Shown here piece after piece: positions 12,405-24,239 of a stretch of DNA of 64,000 nt. Position 1 is the first letter of the stretch. Each line of letters begins with the position of its first letter. The translations under genes were made by a program, and so were the position numbers. The DNA is from Lepturacanthus savala (Eukaryota; Chordata; Actinopteri; Scombriformes; Trichiuridae), in contig CM060464.1 of assembly GCA_030544235.1 (NCBI GenBank), positions 969,001-1,033,000 of the forward strand, written 5' to 3'. The notes beneath the pieces are model-generated. The model had not been told where the DNA came from. It ran no database searches and saw only the letters and a list, made by a program, of their open reading frames with translations.

Positions 12405-12790
12405 GAATCAATTTTATTTATAAAGCACATTTAAAAACAACTCATGTATAAGCAAATCACTGAACATGTATAAATAAAATAAAACTTATAGAAAATATAT
12501 AGAAAAAATATAAATATAATATATAACTAAATATATTATATATATTATATAAATATAAAAATATTTTAAAATATAGAAAGCATATATATATATATATATA
12601 TATATATATTTCTTGATTTTAATCAATTTAAAATATTTTTTTTCTACTTTTATTTCTACTTTTACTTTTTTTCTACCAAAATAAGGAAAACACAAAAGAA
12701 AAAAGCTTGAAATTAGAAAAATTTTGCAACATTTTCACCTGATACGATTTCAATCAATCAATCAATTTTATTTATAAATCACATGCATGT
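12405..12790. repeat. AT-rich low-complexity DNA
   Basis: Two copies of ATCAATTTTATTTATAAA (about 12407 and 12759) bound AT-rich sequence containing an (AT)n run at 12583-12610. This TTTATTTATAAA-type motif is common in fish interspersed repeats. No gene. Confidence 0.6.
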
Positions 12791-12794
12791 ATGC

Positions 12795-13032
12795 TGCAAA
12801 AACTGAAATCTAACAGGTGAATTTGGTGCAATTAGTCCAACATTGGGTAGATTTATTATCTTATTTCTATTATTAAATTATATTTAGTTTAATTATATAA
12901 AATTTTTTTTAAGAAAATATTTGTCTACTTTTCTCAAATGGACCCAAATCATGAAAAAAAAGGTTGAAATCAGATAAATTATCTGGACTAATTGTACCAA
13001 AAAGAAGATGTATTCACCTGCTAATATTTCCA
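12795..13032. mobile_element. Near-palindromic MITE, copy 1
   Basis: It begins GCTGCAAAAACTGAAATC and contains GTGCAATTAGTCCAACATTG. Further on it reads ATCAGATAAATTATCTGGAC and CTAATTGTACCAAAAAG, the same sequence in reverse complement. Its closest relatives in the window are at 61723-62033 and 62160-62455. It is a small non-autonomous inverted-repeat element with no coding capacity; the 3' terminus is eroded. Confidence 0.7.
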
Positions 13033-13254
13033 TACGTGTAAATCTATAAAAACAGATATAATGAAGTAACTAAGGTTCAGTTGTGACACTAACTAACCTG
13101 TTTAAATTTCATCATTTCCTACATTACAAACGTCTTGTATCTCACCACGAGGCAGAATCACATCTTTAATCCAGGCTTCACTGTGTCTTTGAACTCTTTG
13201 AGTTTGATAATCATATTTCAGGTTTCATCATTTCTCTGCTGGACGGCGACAGAT

Positions 13255-14080
13255 CGGCCTCCACCACCGTGAGATGGGAAGTTCAGCTCGTTGTAGTGAG
13301 CTGGATCATTTGGCTCGATAAGAAGAGTCGGCTCTTTCAGCTCCCAAACAGCTCTTTACCACGTACACCGTAGTAATTCAGCCAATTTAGTGCTTTTATC
13401 ACTTGTGACTTGTATTAAGACACTAAATCCTCTGGTTAAAAATGAAAATACAAATTGAAACACTAAAACCACTGATTCAAAATTAAAAGAAAATTTAAAC
13501 CACTGATTCATTATTGAAATAAAACCACTGATTCAAAATAATAATTAAAACACTAAAACCACTGATTTATTTTCAAAATAAAAACAGATTTAAAATTAAA
13601 ATAAAAACAATAAAACCACTGATCAGCTCTTTGAACCGGCTCTTTGAACCGACTCTTTGAACCGACTCTTTGAACCGACTCTTTGAACCGACTCTTTGAA
13701 CCGGCTCTTTGAACCGGCTCTTTGAACCAACTCTTTGCACCGGCCCTTTGCACCGGCCCTTTGAACCGGCCCTTTGAACCGACTCTTTGAACCGGCTCTT
13801 TGAACCGGCTCTTTGAACCAACTCTTTGCACCGGCCCTTTGAACCGGCCCTTTGAACCGGCTCTTTGAACCGGCTCTTTGAACCAACTCTTTGCACCGGC
13901 CCTTTGAACCATCTCATGGAACCATCTCATGGAACCAGCTCTTGGAACCGACTCTTTGAACCGACTCTTTAAACCGACTCTTTGAACCGACTCTTTGAAC
14001 CGGCTCTTTGAACCGGCTCTTTGAACCGACTCTTTGAACCGACTCGTTCACAACCAACACATCACTACTGTGGACAACAT
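13255..14080. mobile_element. Transposon-like repeat enclosing a 13-bp array
   Basis: The segment 13270-13490 (GATGGGAAGTTCAGCTCG, GATCATTTGGCTC, ACACTAAATCCTCTGGTTAA, CCACTGATTCAAAATTAAAA) has a second copy at 37053-37232. The right side ends CGTTCACAACCAACACATC then ACTACTG, whose reverse complement loosely resembles the left end, so terminal inverted repeats are possible. No target duplication was found. A hAT-like origin is a guess. Confidence 0.5.
13623..14046. repeat. 13-bp minisatellite
   Basis: About 32 tandem copies of GGCTCTTTGAACC with GACTCTTTGAACC, AACTCTTTGCACC and GGCCCTTTGAACC variants, plus a short interruption (CATCTCATGGAACCAG) near 13915. Minus-strand frames of 87-125 codons read through it in several frames at once, as expected for a repeat rather than a gene. 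The array lies inside the repeat above, which contains single GGCTCTTT-like words that could have seeded it. Confidence 0.95.
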
Positions 14081-14116
14081 GCTGTCCACCATCACAACCC
14101 ACATTCTAGAGTGTGA

Positions 14117-14340
14117 AACCAAACCGTTGGTTCTCAGACTTCTTATCTGTTTTCTGAAGGGGACTCAGTGGTAGAAGTCTTACCAGTTTCCTCTGGTGGG
14201 ATTTGTACCGAAGCCAAGTTTGAAGAGCTAGAACAGCTTTGTCTGCTGCCTTTTGAACCCGGGAGGGAGGCCTTAGTCAAAGAGGCCGTCTGCCAAAACG
14301 TCTTTTCTTCCCCTCTAAAGTCTCGGCATAAAGAATGTCG
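14117..14340 (+). other. Exon-like open frame, no ATG (unproven)
   Basis: After a stop at 14114-14116 the frame stays open to a TAA at 14342-14344, about 75 codons without a start. Its composition is protein-like and ordinary: GDSVVEVLPVSSGG, then TEAKFEELEQLCLLPFEPG, then REALVKEAVCQN. A pyrimidine-rich stretch ending TTTTCTGAAG (to 14160) could be an acceptor. GTAAGC at 14341-14346 is a good splice-donor match and would splice just before the stop. I recognise no family. It could be an internal exon, a pseudogene piece or chance; no neighbouring exon was found. Confidence 0.22.
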
Positions 14341-14344
14341 GTAA

Positions 14345-14898
14345 GCTCGGCACCTTGTTCCTGAGCCAAATGTGCATGTGCAGGAACTCTACACCCCAAA
14401 GACCGTCTGCCTTCCATGCCAATCAGGTCACACAGTTGGCAGCAGATGACCTTTGCTCGCCAACAATGTGAGGAGGACGAGATAACGAGAAAGCTTCACC
14501 CGGCGAGGCCTGGATCCATAAACTGTACGGCAGTCGGATTGTTTGGATGTCGACTGTAAAGATACAGAATTTTGCAACAGAAACCGTGTTTGCTGCAAGT
14601 CATTCTGAGTCTGGGTCTTCGTGTCTGGGGTTGTAGTTTCTAACCGTTGGAACTCAAGGTGGCGACTTGTGGTTTCACAAAAAGCAGCAGTAGAAATGAG
14701 CACCAAGGCTTCTGGAGGAGTTTACATGACGATGTTGCAAAGACCGTGCAGTCGTTGTGTACTAGAGATGTAAAAATTAACATTTCATATTTGAATATTC
14801 TACGAAAAGGAAAAATAAATAGCATTCAAATTGCTAAATTATTAACCTCTGAATGTGTAATATATACGCTGGAAAAAAATAATTGGCTAACAAGCAAG
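14345..14898. other. Unique DNA, no gene seen
   Basis: GC-balanced at first, then AT-rich. Overlapping frames on both strands (14428-14706 minus, 14640-14825 minus, 14647-14925 plus) have no domains and contradict one another. Confidence 0.5.
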
Positions 14899-15714
14899 AT
14901 CTCAGGAGAATCTACAATTTACTGATGCTCCCTAAACGCCTCTGCGGGATCTCTGGAGACATGATAATTTACTGATGCTTACATGCAACACCTCACATGC
15001 ATAATCTCTGGTTGGCACTACAATTTACCAATTCTCCTAAATGCCTCACGTGTAGGATCTCAGGAGACACTGCAATTTACCGATGCTCCCTAAACACCTC
15101 ACATGCAGTATGTCTGGAGACACTACAATTTACCGATGCTCCCTAAACGCCTCACATGCAGGATCTTAGGAGACACTACAATTTACCAATTCCCCTAAAC
15201 GCCTCACATGCAGGACCTTAGGAGACACGGCAGTTTACTGATGCTCCCTAAACACCTCATCTGCAGTATGTCTGGAGGCTCCCTAAACGCCTCACATCTT
15301 AGGAGACACTGCAATTTACCGATGCTCCCTAAACGCCTCACATCTTAGGGGACACTGCAATTTACCGATGCTCCCTAAACGCCTCACATGCAGGATCTTA
15401 GGAGACACTGCAATTTACCGATGCTCCCTAAACGCCTCACATGCAGGATCTTAGGAGACACTACAATTTACCAATTCTCCTAAATGCCTCACGTGTAGGA
15501 TCTCGGGAGACACTACAATATACTGATGCTCCCTAAACGCCTCACATGCAATATCTCTGGAGGCATTACAATTTACCGATACTCACATGCAGGTTTTTAG
15601 GAGGCGCTACAATTTACAGATACTCCTTAAACGCCTCAGGTGCAGAATCCCGGGAGACACTAAAATTTACTGATTCTCCATAAACGCCTCACATGCAGGA
15701 TCTATGGAGATGCT
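14899..15714. repeat. 53-bp minisatellite, diverged array
   Basis: About 15 units of a ~53-bp repeat (GGAGACACTACAATTTACC, then GATGCTCCCTAAACGCCTC, then ACATGCAGGATCTTA). Units differ by many substitutions and some are shortened, for example near 15275-15310. It is the same family as 17466-18660 but much less uniform, so probably older or no longer being homogenised. Confidence 0.93.
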
Positions 15715-16542
15715 TCTAAGTTTCATTCACACTCCTTCTATGGTTATTTTGGTGAAAATAAAACAGTAAAGTAAGTTATTGCCTATTTAAATGAAATAAA
15801 CATCACTCCTTATAGTTTGTGACTCATTTCCTTAGGAAGGAAGTTATTACACTTAGTCAGGAGGACAGCTGAACATACAAAAACACCATTTATTGTTTAT
15901 TTTGGAATTACAGTGAAAATTAAATAAATATAGACAATTTCCAGTTTCTCATTCCTATTTGCTGTAATTATTTCAAGGATTTTCACGCAGCAACTCTAAC
16001 ACTTTCTGGTTTTATGATGTGTTTCTCACTGTCTCCATCATCACTGAAGCCGGAGCTCGACGTCTGTAGAAACTGACAACTCCAACAAAAAGACGAGCTA
16101 AAGCTGAAAATAAACACTTCAGATCTGTCGGAGACGTTAACCTCTTTTGACTCATAAAAATAGATTAATAAAGTGTCGCTGTGGGCAAATGTATCAACTA
16201 TTAAATGAGGGAAAGAAAAAAACCCATCAGTGTAGGCGGTTATGATTCACTTAAACATCTTACAGATTTCCCTTTTGATATAAATATTTTGTAATTGTCA
16301 TTTAGGAAGTGAAGTGTGTTCCGGTGACATGTCGCTACACAGAAGCAGCGACTCGCAGCTTTGAAGGTTTCACCTGAAACGACACATACATTAAGTCAGA
16401 AGAGGGAAGTGAGAAGAGCTTTGATCATGAAACGGATAACATGAACGCCACGAAAACTCACATTTAAAACATTCAGTGCAGCAGTGGAACATTTGACTAT
16501 GACAGTTGTGTTTTTCAGGGTAAACAGGCAGCGTTCCACTTG

Positions 16543-16583
<41 letters not shown>

Positions 16584-17141
16584 ATTTTCCTGGTTTCTCA
16601 TGTATTTGTAGCTTGTGGCTAGAATCAGACCAATCACACGGAGCCATTATCAAATCACTCCATAAAACATGCTCGACATAATATTAGGATTGCAGATATT
16701 ATCTCTCTATCTGTAGACATGGCATCTCTTTACCTCTGGCTGATATTTGCGTTATTTTCCGCTTGTGTCACCAGGTCCGGGGCTTCGTAGCGAGTCACAT
16801 CAAAGTCCTGCAGCGACTTTGAAGTGCAGCATAAAACATGGCAGCGATCCCCGCTTTACTGTGGAAGACGGGATGAAAAATAGATTACGATTGATGAATT
16901 TCACTGATGAATTGACAAATAGAGTTAGTGAAATGTGCATTTCGTGGTTCAGCTGCATGGGAGCATATCGGAGGACATGTTGTGGCTGTTTTTGGAAAAC
17001 GAACCTTCTTTTATGGTTGTAGTGGAACCTTCATGTCTTTAAATATGACAATTTGTTTCCCTGCTAGAGGCAAGTATTGACCCAGAATAATCTGATGACT
17101 CTAAATCATTAAGAAATTAAACATTTAATGGCTGAAGAATG
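15715..17141. other. Unique DNA between the 53-bp arrays
   Basis: Mixed AT-rich and balanced sequence with a (GT)n run at 16544-16582. No supported gene; the 91-codon frame at 16747-17022 has no recognised domain. Confidence 0.5.
16544..16582. repeat. (GT)n microsatellite
   Basis: About 19 GT units. Confidence 0.97.
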
Positions 17142-17248
<107 letters not shown>

Positions 17249-17263
17249 ATATATCACTGTCAT

Positions 17264-18764
17264 GTGGTGTAACCCTAAAAACTTGAAAAAAAAATTAAAA
17301 CACATGCTATCAACAAGTTTTATATGATATGTGGATTAAATATTAATAATATTAATTTAATATAATACATTAAAAATAAATAATTAAAAATAATAAATTA
17401 ATAATATTATAATCATATATAATAATAACATTTTGCATAAAAAAAATCACACAAAATCATGATTGTAGGAGACACTGCAATTTACCGATGCTCCCTAAAC
17501 GCCTCACATGCAGGATCTTAGGAGACACTGCAATTTACCGATGCTCCATAAACGCCTCACATGCAGGATCTTAGGAGACACTGCAATTTACTGATGGTCC
17601 CTAAACGCCTCACATGCAGGATCTTAAGAGACACTGCAATTTACCGATGCTCCATAAACGCCTCACATGCAGGATCTTAGGAGACACTGCAATTTACTGA
17701 TGGTCCCTAAACGCCTCACATGCAGGATCTTAAGAGACACTGCAATTTACCGATGCTCCCTAAACGCCTCACATGCAGGATCTTAGGAGACACTGCAATT
17801 TACCGATGCTCCATAAACGCCTCACATGCAGGATCTTAGGAGACACTGCAATTTACTGATGGTCCCTAAACGCCTCACATGCAGGATCTTAAGAGACACT
17901 GCAATTTACCGATGCTCCCTAAACGCCTCACATGCAGGATCTTAAGAGACACTGCAATTTACCGATGCTCCATAAACGCCTCACATGCAGGATCTTAGGA
18001 GACACTGCAATTTACTGATGGTCCCTAAACGCCTCACATGCAGGATCTTAAGAGACACTGCAATTTACCGATGCTCCCTAAACGCCTCACATGCAGGATC
18101 TTAGGAGACACTGCAATTTACCGATGCTCCATAAACGCCTCACATGCAGGATCTTAGGAGACACTGCAATTTACCGATGCTCCCTAAACGCCTCACATGC
18201 AGGATCTTAGGAGACACTGCAATTTACCGATGCTCCCTAAACGCCTCACATGCAGGATCTTAGGAGACACTGCAATTTACTGATGCTCCCTAAACGCCTC
18301 ACATGCAGGATCTTAGGAGACGCTGCAATTTACCGATGCTCCCTAAACGCCTCACATGCAGGATCTTAGGAGACACTGCAATTTACCGATGCTCCCTAAA
18401 CGCCTCACATGCAGGATCTTAGGAGACACTGCAATTTACCGATGCTCCCTAAACGCCTCACATGCAGGATCTTAGGAGACACTGCAATTTACTGATGCTC
18501 CCTAAACGCCTCACATGCAGGATCTTAGGAGACGCTGCAATTTACCGATGCTCCCTAAACGCCTCACATGCAGGATCTTAGGAGACACTGCAATTTACCG
18601 ATGCTCCCTAAACGCCTCACATGCAGGATCTTAGGAGACACTGCAATTTACTCATTCTCCATTCATATTTCAAAAATCATGATTTGTGTATAAAAAAGGG
18701 ACTTTTAAATAACAGAAAAGCATCATGAACACAAAATTTATATTTGTACATGATTTGTCACTGA
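17264..18764. mobile_element. TIR family 1 copy split by a 53-bp array
   Basis: The left end CATGTGGTGTAACCCTAA is followed by ACACATGCTATC and GTGGATTAAATATT. These match, inverted, the right end of the copy at 19.8-20.4 kb. After the array, GGGACTTTTAAATAAC and GAACACAAAATTTATA match 19945-19990 of that copy. The array is therefore inside the element. No right terminus is seen before the (AT)n(GT)n run at 18765. Confidence 0.65.
17466..18660. repeat. 53-bp minisatellite, homogeneous array
   Basis: About 22.5 copies of a 53-bp unit beginning GGAGACACTGCAATTTACC and ending GCAGGATCTTA. Variants at a few positions (CTCCCTAA or CTCCATAA; GATGCTCC or GATGGTCC; CTTAGG or CTTAAG; ACACTGC or ACGCTGC) recur in order. 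In the first half they form roughly three-unit blocks (159 bp), and in the second half a four-unit block (212 bp). The edges lie in inverted short repeats containing ATCATGATT. Confidence 0.97.
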
Positions 18765-18765
18765 C

Positions 18766-18811
<46 letters not shown>
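18765..18811. repeat. (AT)n(GT)n compound microsatellite
   Basis: About 8 AT units followed by about 16 GT units, the same order as at 17142-17247. Confidence 0.97.
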
Positions 18812-19802
18812 TTACTACAGCCTCAAAGGCAGCAAATAGTGATAATCCAATAACCTTTTTTTTATCTCTTTTCTTTCATTTATGTGCATTCAGAACATTT
18901 TCATTACATCACTTTGAAGGTTCACTCTTTAGCTGGAGTGTCTTTTATCAGCGTTCAATGAGAAGAACATGACAGTTAATTCCTTAGATATTGAAGCATC
19001 AGTTTTTGCAGCTGCGGCTCCTTCAGTGTTGTATAAACGTCAGGAAAACATCAGAAATGATTTATGAAAAAAACGTGGAGGAGCCGAGAGTTAGAGTTCC
19101 AGAACATGTCACCACACATGGTTTAATGATAAATGTTTGGCTGCAGGAGAGATGAATAGAAACTATAGTTCAGCTTTACAAGACATGAGGCGGTTAATAT
19201 GTCGCCTATAAAACTGTGGCCATATATAGAGAATAATGACGTTAGTTTTCACCGTAAACCTTTTTATGATGGTTTAGACGTAGTTTTCTCAACTGAAAAA
19301 TCATCACGCTGCACCTTTGATGTAAAATTTGGTAAAAATTAATGGGATATTCTTCTGTTTGTTTCTTTATTAAACATTTTTTTCATTTGAATCATCAGGA
19401 AATAAGGATGCATTATTTAAATCAAGATATCACATCTAGAATATACGACTTTACAGAATCTAAATAAATCACTTGTTATGACCTGATTATTTTATGTTGA
19501 TTTAACAATAATCCTGCACTTGATCCAACCTTATTTTTTATTGACCAAATTATTATTGTTATTTTTTAACATTTTATTTGATGAACCAAACTAATACATT
19601 TAAATTGAACCTATTGTGTTCACTTTTAACTGCATTAATGTTTTCCTTGACACCAGTTAATTAATTTACATATGAACAAAATTATGTTTTTTTCACATTT
19701 TGTTCGTTTTCAGAAATTATTTGTCTTTCAAACCTTATAAACTCTGTAAAAGACACTTGGCTAACAGATTATTATAAGGATATAAGAGATAATGTAAAAC
19801 AT
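18812..19802. other. Unique AT-rich DNA
   Basis: No gene or transposon end recognised. Confidence 0.6.
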
Positions 19803-20434
19803 GCCATGTGGTGTAACACTAAAAACTTGGTACCAGATGGTTTAACTCTCTTAACACAACATTTATATTGTAGTTGGATTAAATATTTTAAATTTATCTT
19901 TCTTTTTTGGGTACATTTCATGTCAAAAATTGCTAAAATTGTACAAATAGACTTTTAAATTGCAAGAAACCAACAAGAACACAAAATGTACAATTTAAGA
20001 CCAATATTAACCGTTATTTCACTGACTAGTCACTGACTCTGAAACTTTAGCCATACTAGCTTACGTTATCAATACTACATTTTATTATTGTTCATGGTCA
20101 TAACATTAGCTGGAAATGCTAACTTCCAGTTAGCTAGCCAGCTACTGCCAATTACAATCATGCTAGCTATCGCCCCATTTCAGCTAGCTATAGCCAGTTT
20201 AAATTGGACTTTTCTTTGTAATTTTAACAACAAAAACACTAAAACTTTAGCTGTTATCAGCTAAAGCTACTTCCATTTATTCTTACATATTTTTTTTTAC
20301 AAAAATCACACGTAATGTGTGATTTCTTTTTTGACACGAAATATCAAATGATGCATTTTAAATATTTAATCCATCTAGAATATAAAACTAGTCGATAGCA
20401 TGTGTTTAAATTTTTTAAAACTTAAACTATCAGA
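19803..20434. mobile_element. TIR family 1 copy, nearly complete
   Basis: The left end CATGTGGTGTAACACTAA is followed by ACCAGATGGTTTAA and GTTGGATTAAATATT. The right end carries the same blocks inverted: AATATTTAATCCATC, ATAGCATGTGTTT and ACTTAAACTATC. It stops about 30 bp short of the terminus seen at 3286 and 38314. It contains several GCTAGC-rich words (20055-20190). No transposase frame; non-autonomous. Confidence 0.7.
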
Positions 20435-21400
20435 GCATCGTCCCATAACTCGATGTCTCTAAATGCATAAAGAATGAGTTTCACAATCAAATCAATAATT
20501 TGATCCTGTTTTAAATGGTGGTTATTAGTTTGAATGAACAATTACCAGATATACAGCATCTTATGGGTCCAAAATGACAATAACTATATCTAAAACATAT
20601 ATTTATGCATTTAACACCGTTTGTAAGAATCAAACGTGGAAACCTGCGTCTGTCGATAACTTTCATGAGGTTCAGCAGCACAAATCAGCGATAATCAGGC
20701 GTCTGTACTTCGACTATGAGACAACTGACGAATCGTCTCGGCCCGTTGGTCCTTTGAGCTCGAACAGGAAGCTCCGGTAATTAAACACCTCTGTGATAAA
20801 CTTGTACGGTGGCGCCATGAATCACATGGCGTTAACTACCATTGATCCGGCTCAGAGCGACGGCTGCAGGAGCATCAAGAAGAGAAAAAAACAAAAATCA
20901 AAGTAAACAGATAAAGGCCATGTTGATTGTGTGAGTTTGAATGACTGTTGCATGCATAATGAAATCACAGGCCACAATAAGTCTCTATTGACTAAAGAGC
21001 TATCTCTTCAAATAGCGAGTCATTATGTGGGATTTAGAAAACCCTAACAATTTTCTAAATTAATTTGTGCCACTTTTGCACTGTGGAGGGTGCAGAAGGG
21101 GATTATGGTAATCACAAGTTTTTTTTACTTATGGACAACCAACTCTGGTGCTTGGTTTAGTGTTTTTTTTTGGTCACAATATCTATGGTTAAATATTTAC
21201 GCCGTGTCTTTGAATTATGAATCAGACGAGCGTGGCTGCTTGGATTGAGTCAGATGAAGCCAGACGTGTATTTACTGGAGAGATTCCTCCATTAATTACA
21301 CCATTAAGGCTGTTGCTGATGCTTTTATGATATAATTGCTGTTTTGTTGTTGTTTGTTTGTTTTTGCTCAGATTTTAGCGATAAATGTTTATTTTGCAAC
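20435..21400. other. Candidate conserved noncoding elements
   Basis: Two blocks stand out as non-repetitive and base-balanced with TAAT-type cores: about 20740-21120 (GGTAATTAAACACC, GCATGCATAATGAAATCAC, AATAGCGAGTCATTATG) and about 21200-21330 (CTCCATTAATTACACC). They resemble vertebrate enhancers in texture only. The 68-codon frame at 20574-20780 is not supported as a gene. Confidence 0.35.
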
Positions 21401-22345
21401 CAAAATCAAAAAGACCTGGTGTATCCCTGATGACAAACTCTACACAAAAAACCTGTAAAATGTGTAATAGAATTATTATTATATACATATATACATACAT
21501 TTATAATTTTGATAACATCTCTTGCAGGAAACAGTTGGTGAATGTACAAAAATAAACCAAAAAAATATCCATAGGTGAATAATCCATACAAAAATAATTA
21601 ATATTGTAGGTGAACTATCGTTAACCAGTAGTATATAATAATAAAAATATATGATATTAATAATAAATGTGAAGGAACAAGTAGTAATTGTATAGAATGT
21701 TCCCAAAAAGCCAATAATCATTACAGCCAATTCTTTACTCATTACTATTGAAATAACCACATAAATCACTACATATTACAATAGTAAACAAGTAATAAAA
21801 TGGTATTTTTTGTAGATAATCAGGATATTGTGAAACCAAACCAGCTGTTTGAGTCTCTCTGAGTCTCCCTCTTTATATTCCGGCCTCATTCCTGTTTCCT
21901 GGTGCTGCAGCGACAGTAATTGTGAGTAAATATCATAAAGCACAAACAGAGGAAACAAGCCGGATTGTGACAAACACCAACGCCAGTGAAGCGTGTGTCG
22001 TATGGTAATAAAATCTCTCTGCAGAATACTAACGGTTCTCCACGAAGTTAAAACGCGTTAAACAGTTTCCTGAACCCCAATTACTACTTGTGCTGCTGGT
22101 CCAGCCTGGCTGTCACTGGGATCACTGCTAAAACTGCAAAGACAGACACTTTGAAGGGATTATTAATGAAATCTGGCTCTTTACAGAGCGTTTCACTCTA
22201 ACATTTGAAGAAGTTCTTTCCTCCACTGAGGAAGTTAAAAGTGGCTGCATGGACGTTGAAAAGAAGAGTTTTTTGACAGTATTTTTGTTTTTTTAATTTT
22301 TTGGAGTCGTCTTCCTGTGAAGGAAAACATCAAATTTATTATTAT
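21401..22345. other. AT-rich DNA; balanced block at 22010-22210
   Basis: Minus-strand frames (21406-21973) are low-complexity Ile/Tyr/Phe readings. The block at 22010-22210, containing CCCCAATTACTACTTG and GGGATTATTAATG, is a weaker candidate conserved noncoding element. Confidence 0.4.
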
Positions 22346-23232
22346 TAGTGCTGTCAGTCGATTAAAAACAAATAATCTAATTAATTACAGGATTTTGTCA
22401 TTAATTTATTCGCATTTTAATGTCATCTGCTAAAGGTCTCCTGATAAATAATTCTAATTCTAGGATATTAATAAATTGTAGTGATGACTAATCAATTGAA
22501 TACAGTAAGAAGAGAAGATCTGAAATCCAATGTTTTATTGGTGAACTGTGCTTCATGAATTAAATCCAGAAGTAAAGGTCCAGCACATTAAACCAGTTAG
22601 ACCAGGTGCATTATTCAGAAATGTAGAACAAATACAGAGATTCAGTTAAATAAATAAAATAAGGCTGTCTCAAATAGACACTTAAGCTCAATATAGCAAT
22701 TAAAAATGAATAATAGAAGTATAACACGCCTGTAAATGAGGCAAATGAAGAAGAAGATGCCAACAGGCATATTTCTTTAGGCCTTTCACTGAGGCCACAT
22801 CTGCTGCTGACACAGCAGGTAAGTCAGGAGAACAGGACATAGTTTACCAGAGGTCAAAGGTCAGAGGAACAACACCTCAACCCCAAAAGAGGATCTGTGG
22901 TTTCAGTATCAACCTCTGGAATCAAAAACCCACAGGATCTAACTTGCCTCAACATGTTTGTTCAGGCTGGAGTTGCTGCGGTGGTCAGAGAACTCCTTGT
23001 TGTTGGTATTTATCGTCCGTCTCTGTTCTTTTTGTCAATAAAGTTGTCGTTCAGTGACTGAAGACGCACTTGCCTCATCCTCCTGAGTCTGTTCCATGTC
23101 TGTTATTGTTGGTAATTTAACTACGGGTCCTTCAATGGGACAAAATTCAAATGCAATAATTAATTGCGTTACATTTTTTAACGCGTTAAATTGCAGCGTA
23201 ATTAATTAATGGAATTAACACGTTAAGCTCTA
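22346..23232. mobile_element. hAT-like non-autonomous element
   Basis: The left end TAGTGCTGTCAGTCGATTAA is followed by TAATCTAATTAATTACAGG. The right end carries TTTAACGCGTTAAATTGC, TAATTAATGG and a terminal AGCTCTA. Left flank ATTATTAT (22338-22345) and right flank ATTATTTT (23233-23240) match at 7 of 8 bases, the duplication size expected for hAT elements. These AATTAATCG/ACGCGTTAA-type ends are, from memory, widespread in vertebrates. No transposase seen. Confidence 0.7.
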
Positions 23233-23733
23233 ATTATTTTTAGAAATGCTTTGGTCCATTCTTTAAACTTCCTCTTGTGTTAGTTTGCTGGTTCCATCAC
23301 TTATGTTTATGTCTTAAATCAGTTTCTATGAAAATCCCCTAAAGCTCAAATAATTGGGAGAAGAACTGTCTGTCACTGTTTGCTGATTTTATTTATTTTC
23401 TATCATATTTATTGCTTTATATTCCTATTTTTATACATTTTATACCTATAAAACAACACAAAGGTCATAATTTCAACCAGATCATTTAATAATTTAGTGA
23501 AAAACAGTTTTATTTTGTTAAAATAGAGCTACCCGACGAAGTCCAAAACCCTTAATGCAACAAACTATTTAGTTATTTTATGCATTTAAAGTCTAGAACA
23601 GGGTCAATATTTCTGTTACACTTGGCTGAAAAATGTGGACAAATACAAAAACTTTGCAATAACAATTTTTAGTGCTTAACTTAATGTTTGTGGTTCTTCT
23701 CTAAATTATAAAATGCTCTGGTTGACCTTATGA
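23233..23733. other. Unique AT-rich DNA
   Basis: Nothing supportable seen. Confidence 0.6.
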
Positions 23734-23914
23734 CCTTTGTGTTGTTAGGGTCGGTTTTGACCCACTTATACAAATAAGACTATAAAGGAATAATTAGAAA
23801 AATAAATAATAAAACCAGACAATACAACGACAGACAGGTTCATTCATTGTTTTCTTCTTATTCAGTTTACCTGTAAAAATTAATATATTAACCACACCAA
23901 AATATTAAAAGCAA

Positions 23915-23994
<80 letters not shown>

Positions 23995-24114
23995 TTAAGG
24001 GAATCTAACACCAACAGATCAGAAACTAATTGGTGGATAAATAATTGTTTTTAGTGAATTTTACAGCTGATTTAAGACATGGGTCAAAATCGACCCATTA
24101 ACATAAGAAGAAGG
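23734..24114. mobile_element. Small MITE with an (AT)n core
   Basis: The left end CCTTTGTGTTGTTAGGGTCG continues GTTTTGACCC. The right end GGGTCAAAATCGACCCATTA continues ACATAAGAAGAAGG, its imperfect reverse complement. About 35-bp terminal inverted repeats therefore frame a 381-bp element. Its middle is an (AT)n run (23918-23992) that may be an expanded palindromic centre. No clear target duplication; superfamily unassigned. Confidence 0.7.
23918..23992. repeat. (AT)n microsatellite
   Basis: About 37 AT units at the centre of the MITE above. Confidence 0.98.
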
Positions 24115-24239
24115 TTGAACCATGTTATTAAAGGTCTTTGATTGATTTTGTTCCATTTACATGCATCTATATGATATTTTCCCATGATCATAATGTTGAT
24201 TATATCAGATATTTATTTACTGATATTCTTCATGTGTAT

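Noticed and set aside
13553..13930. Minus-strand basic repeat frames of 87-125 codons
   Set aside because: Three frames of the same 13-bp array are open together. No start context, domain or conserved ending.
17466..18660. CRISPR-like regular array
   Set aside because: There are no distinct spacers: the whole 53-bp unit repeats. The setting is vertebrate DNA with transposon flanks and no cas genes.
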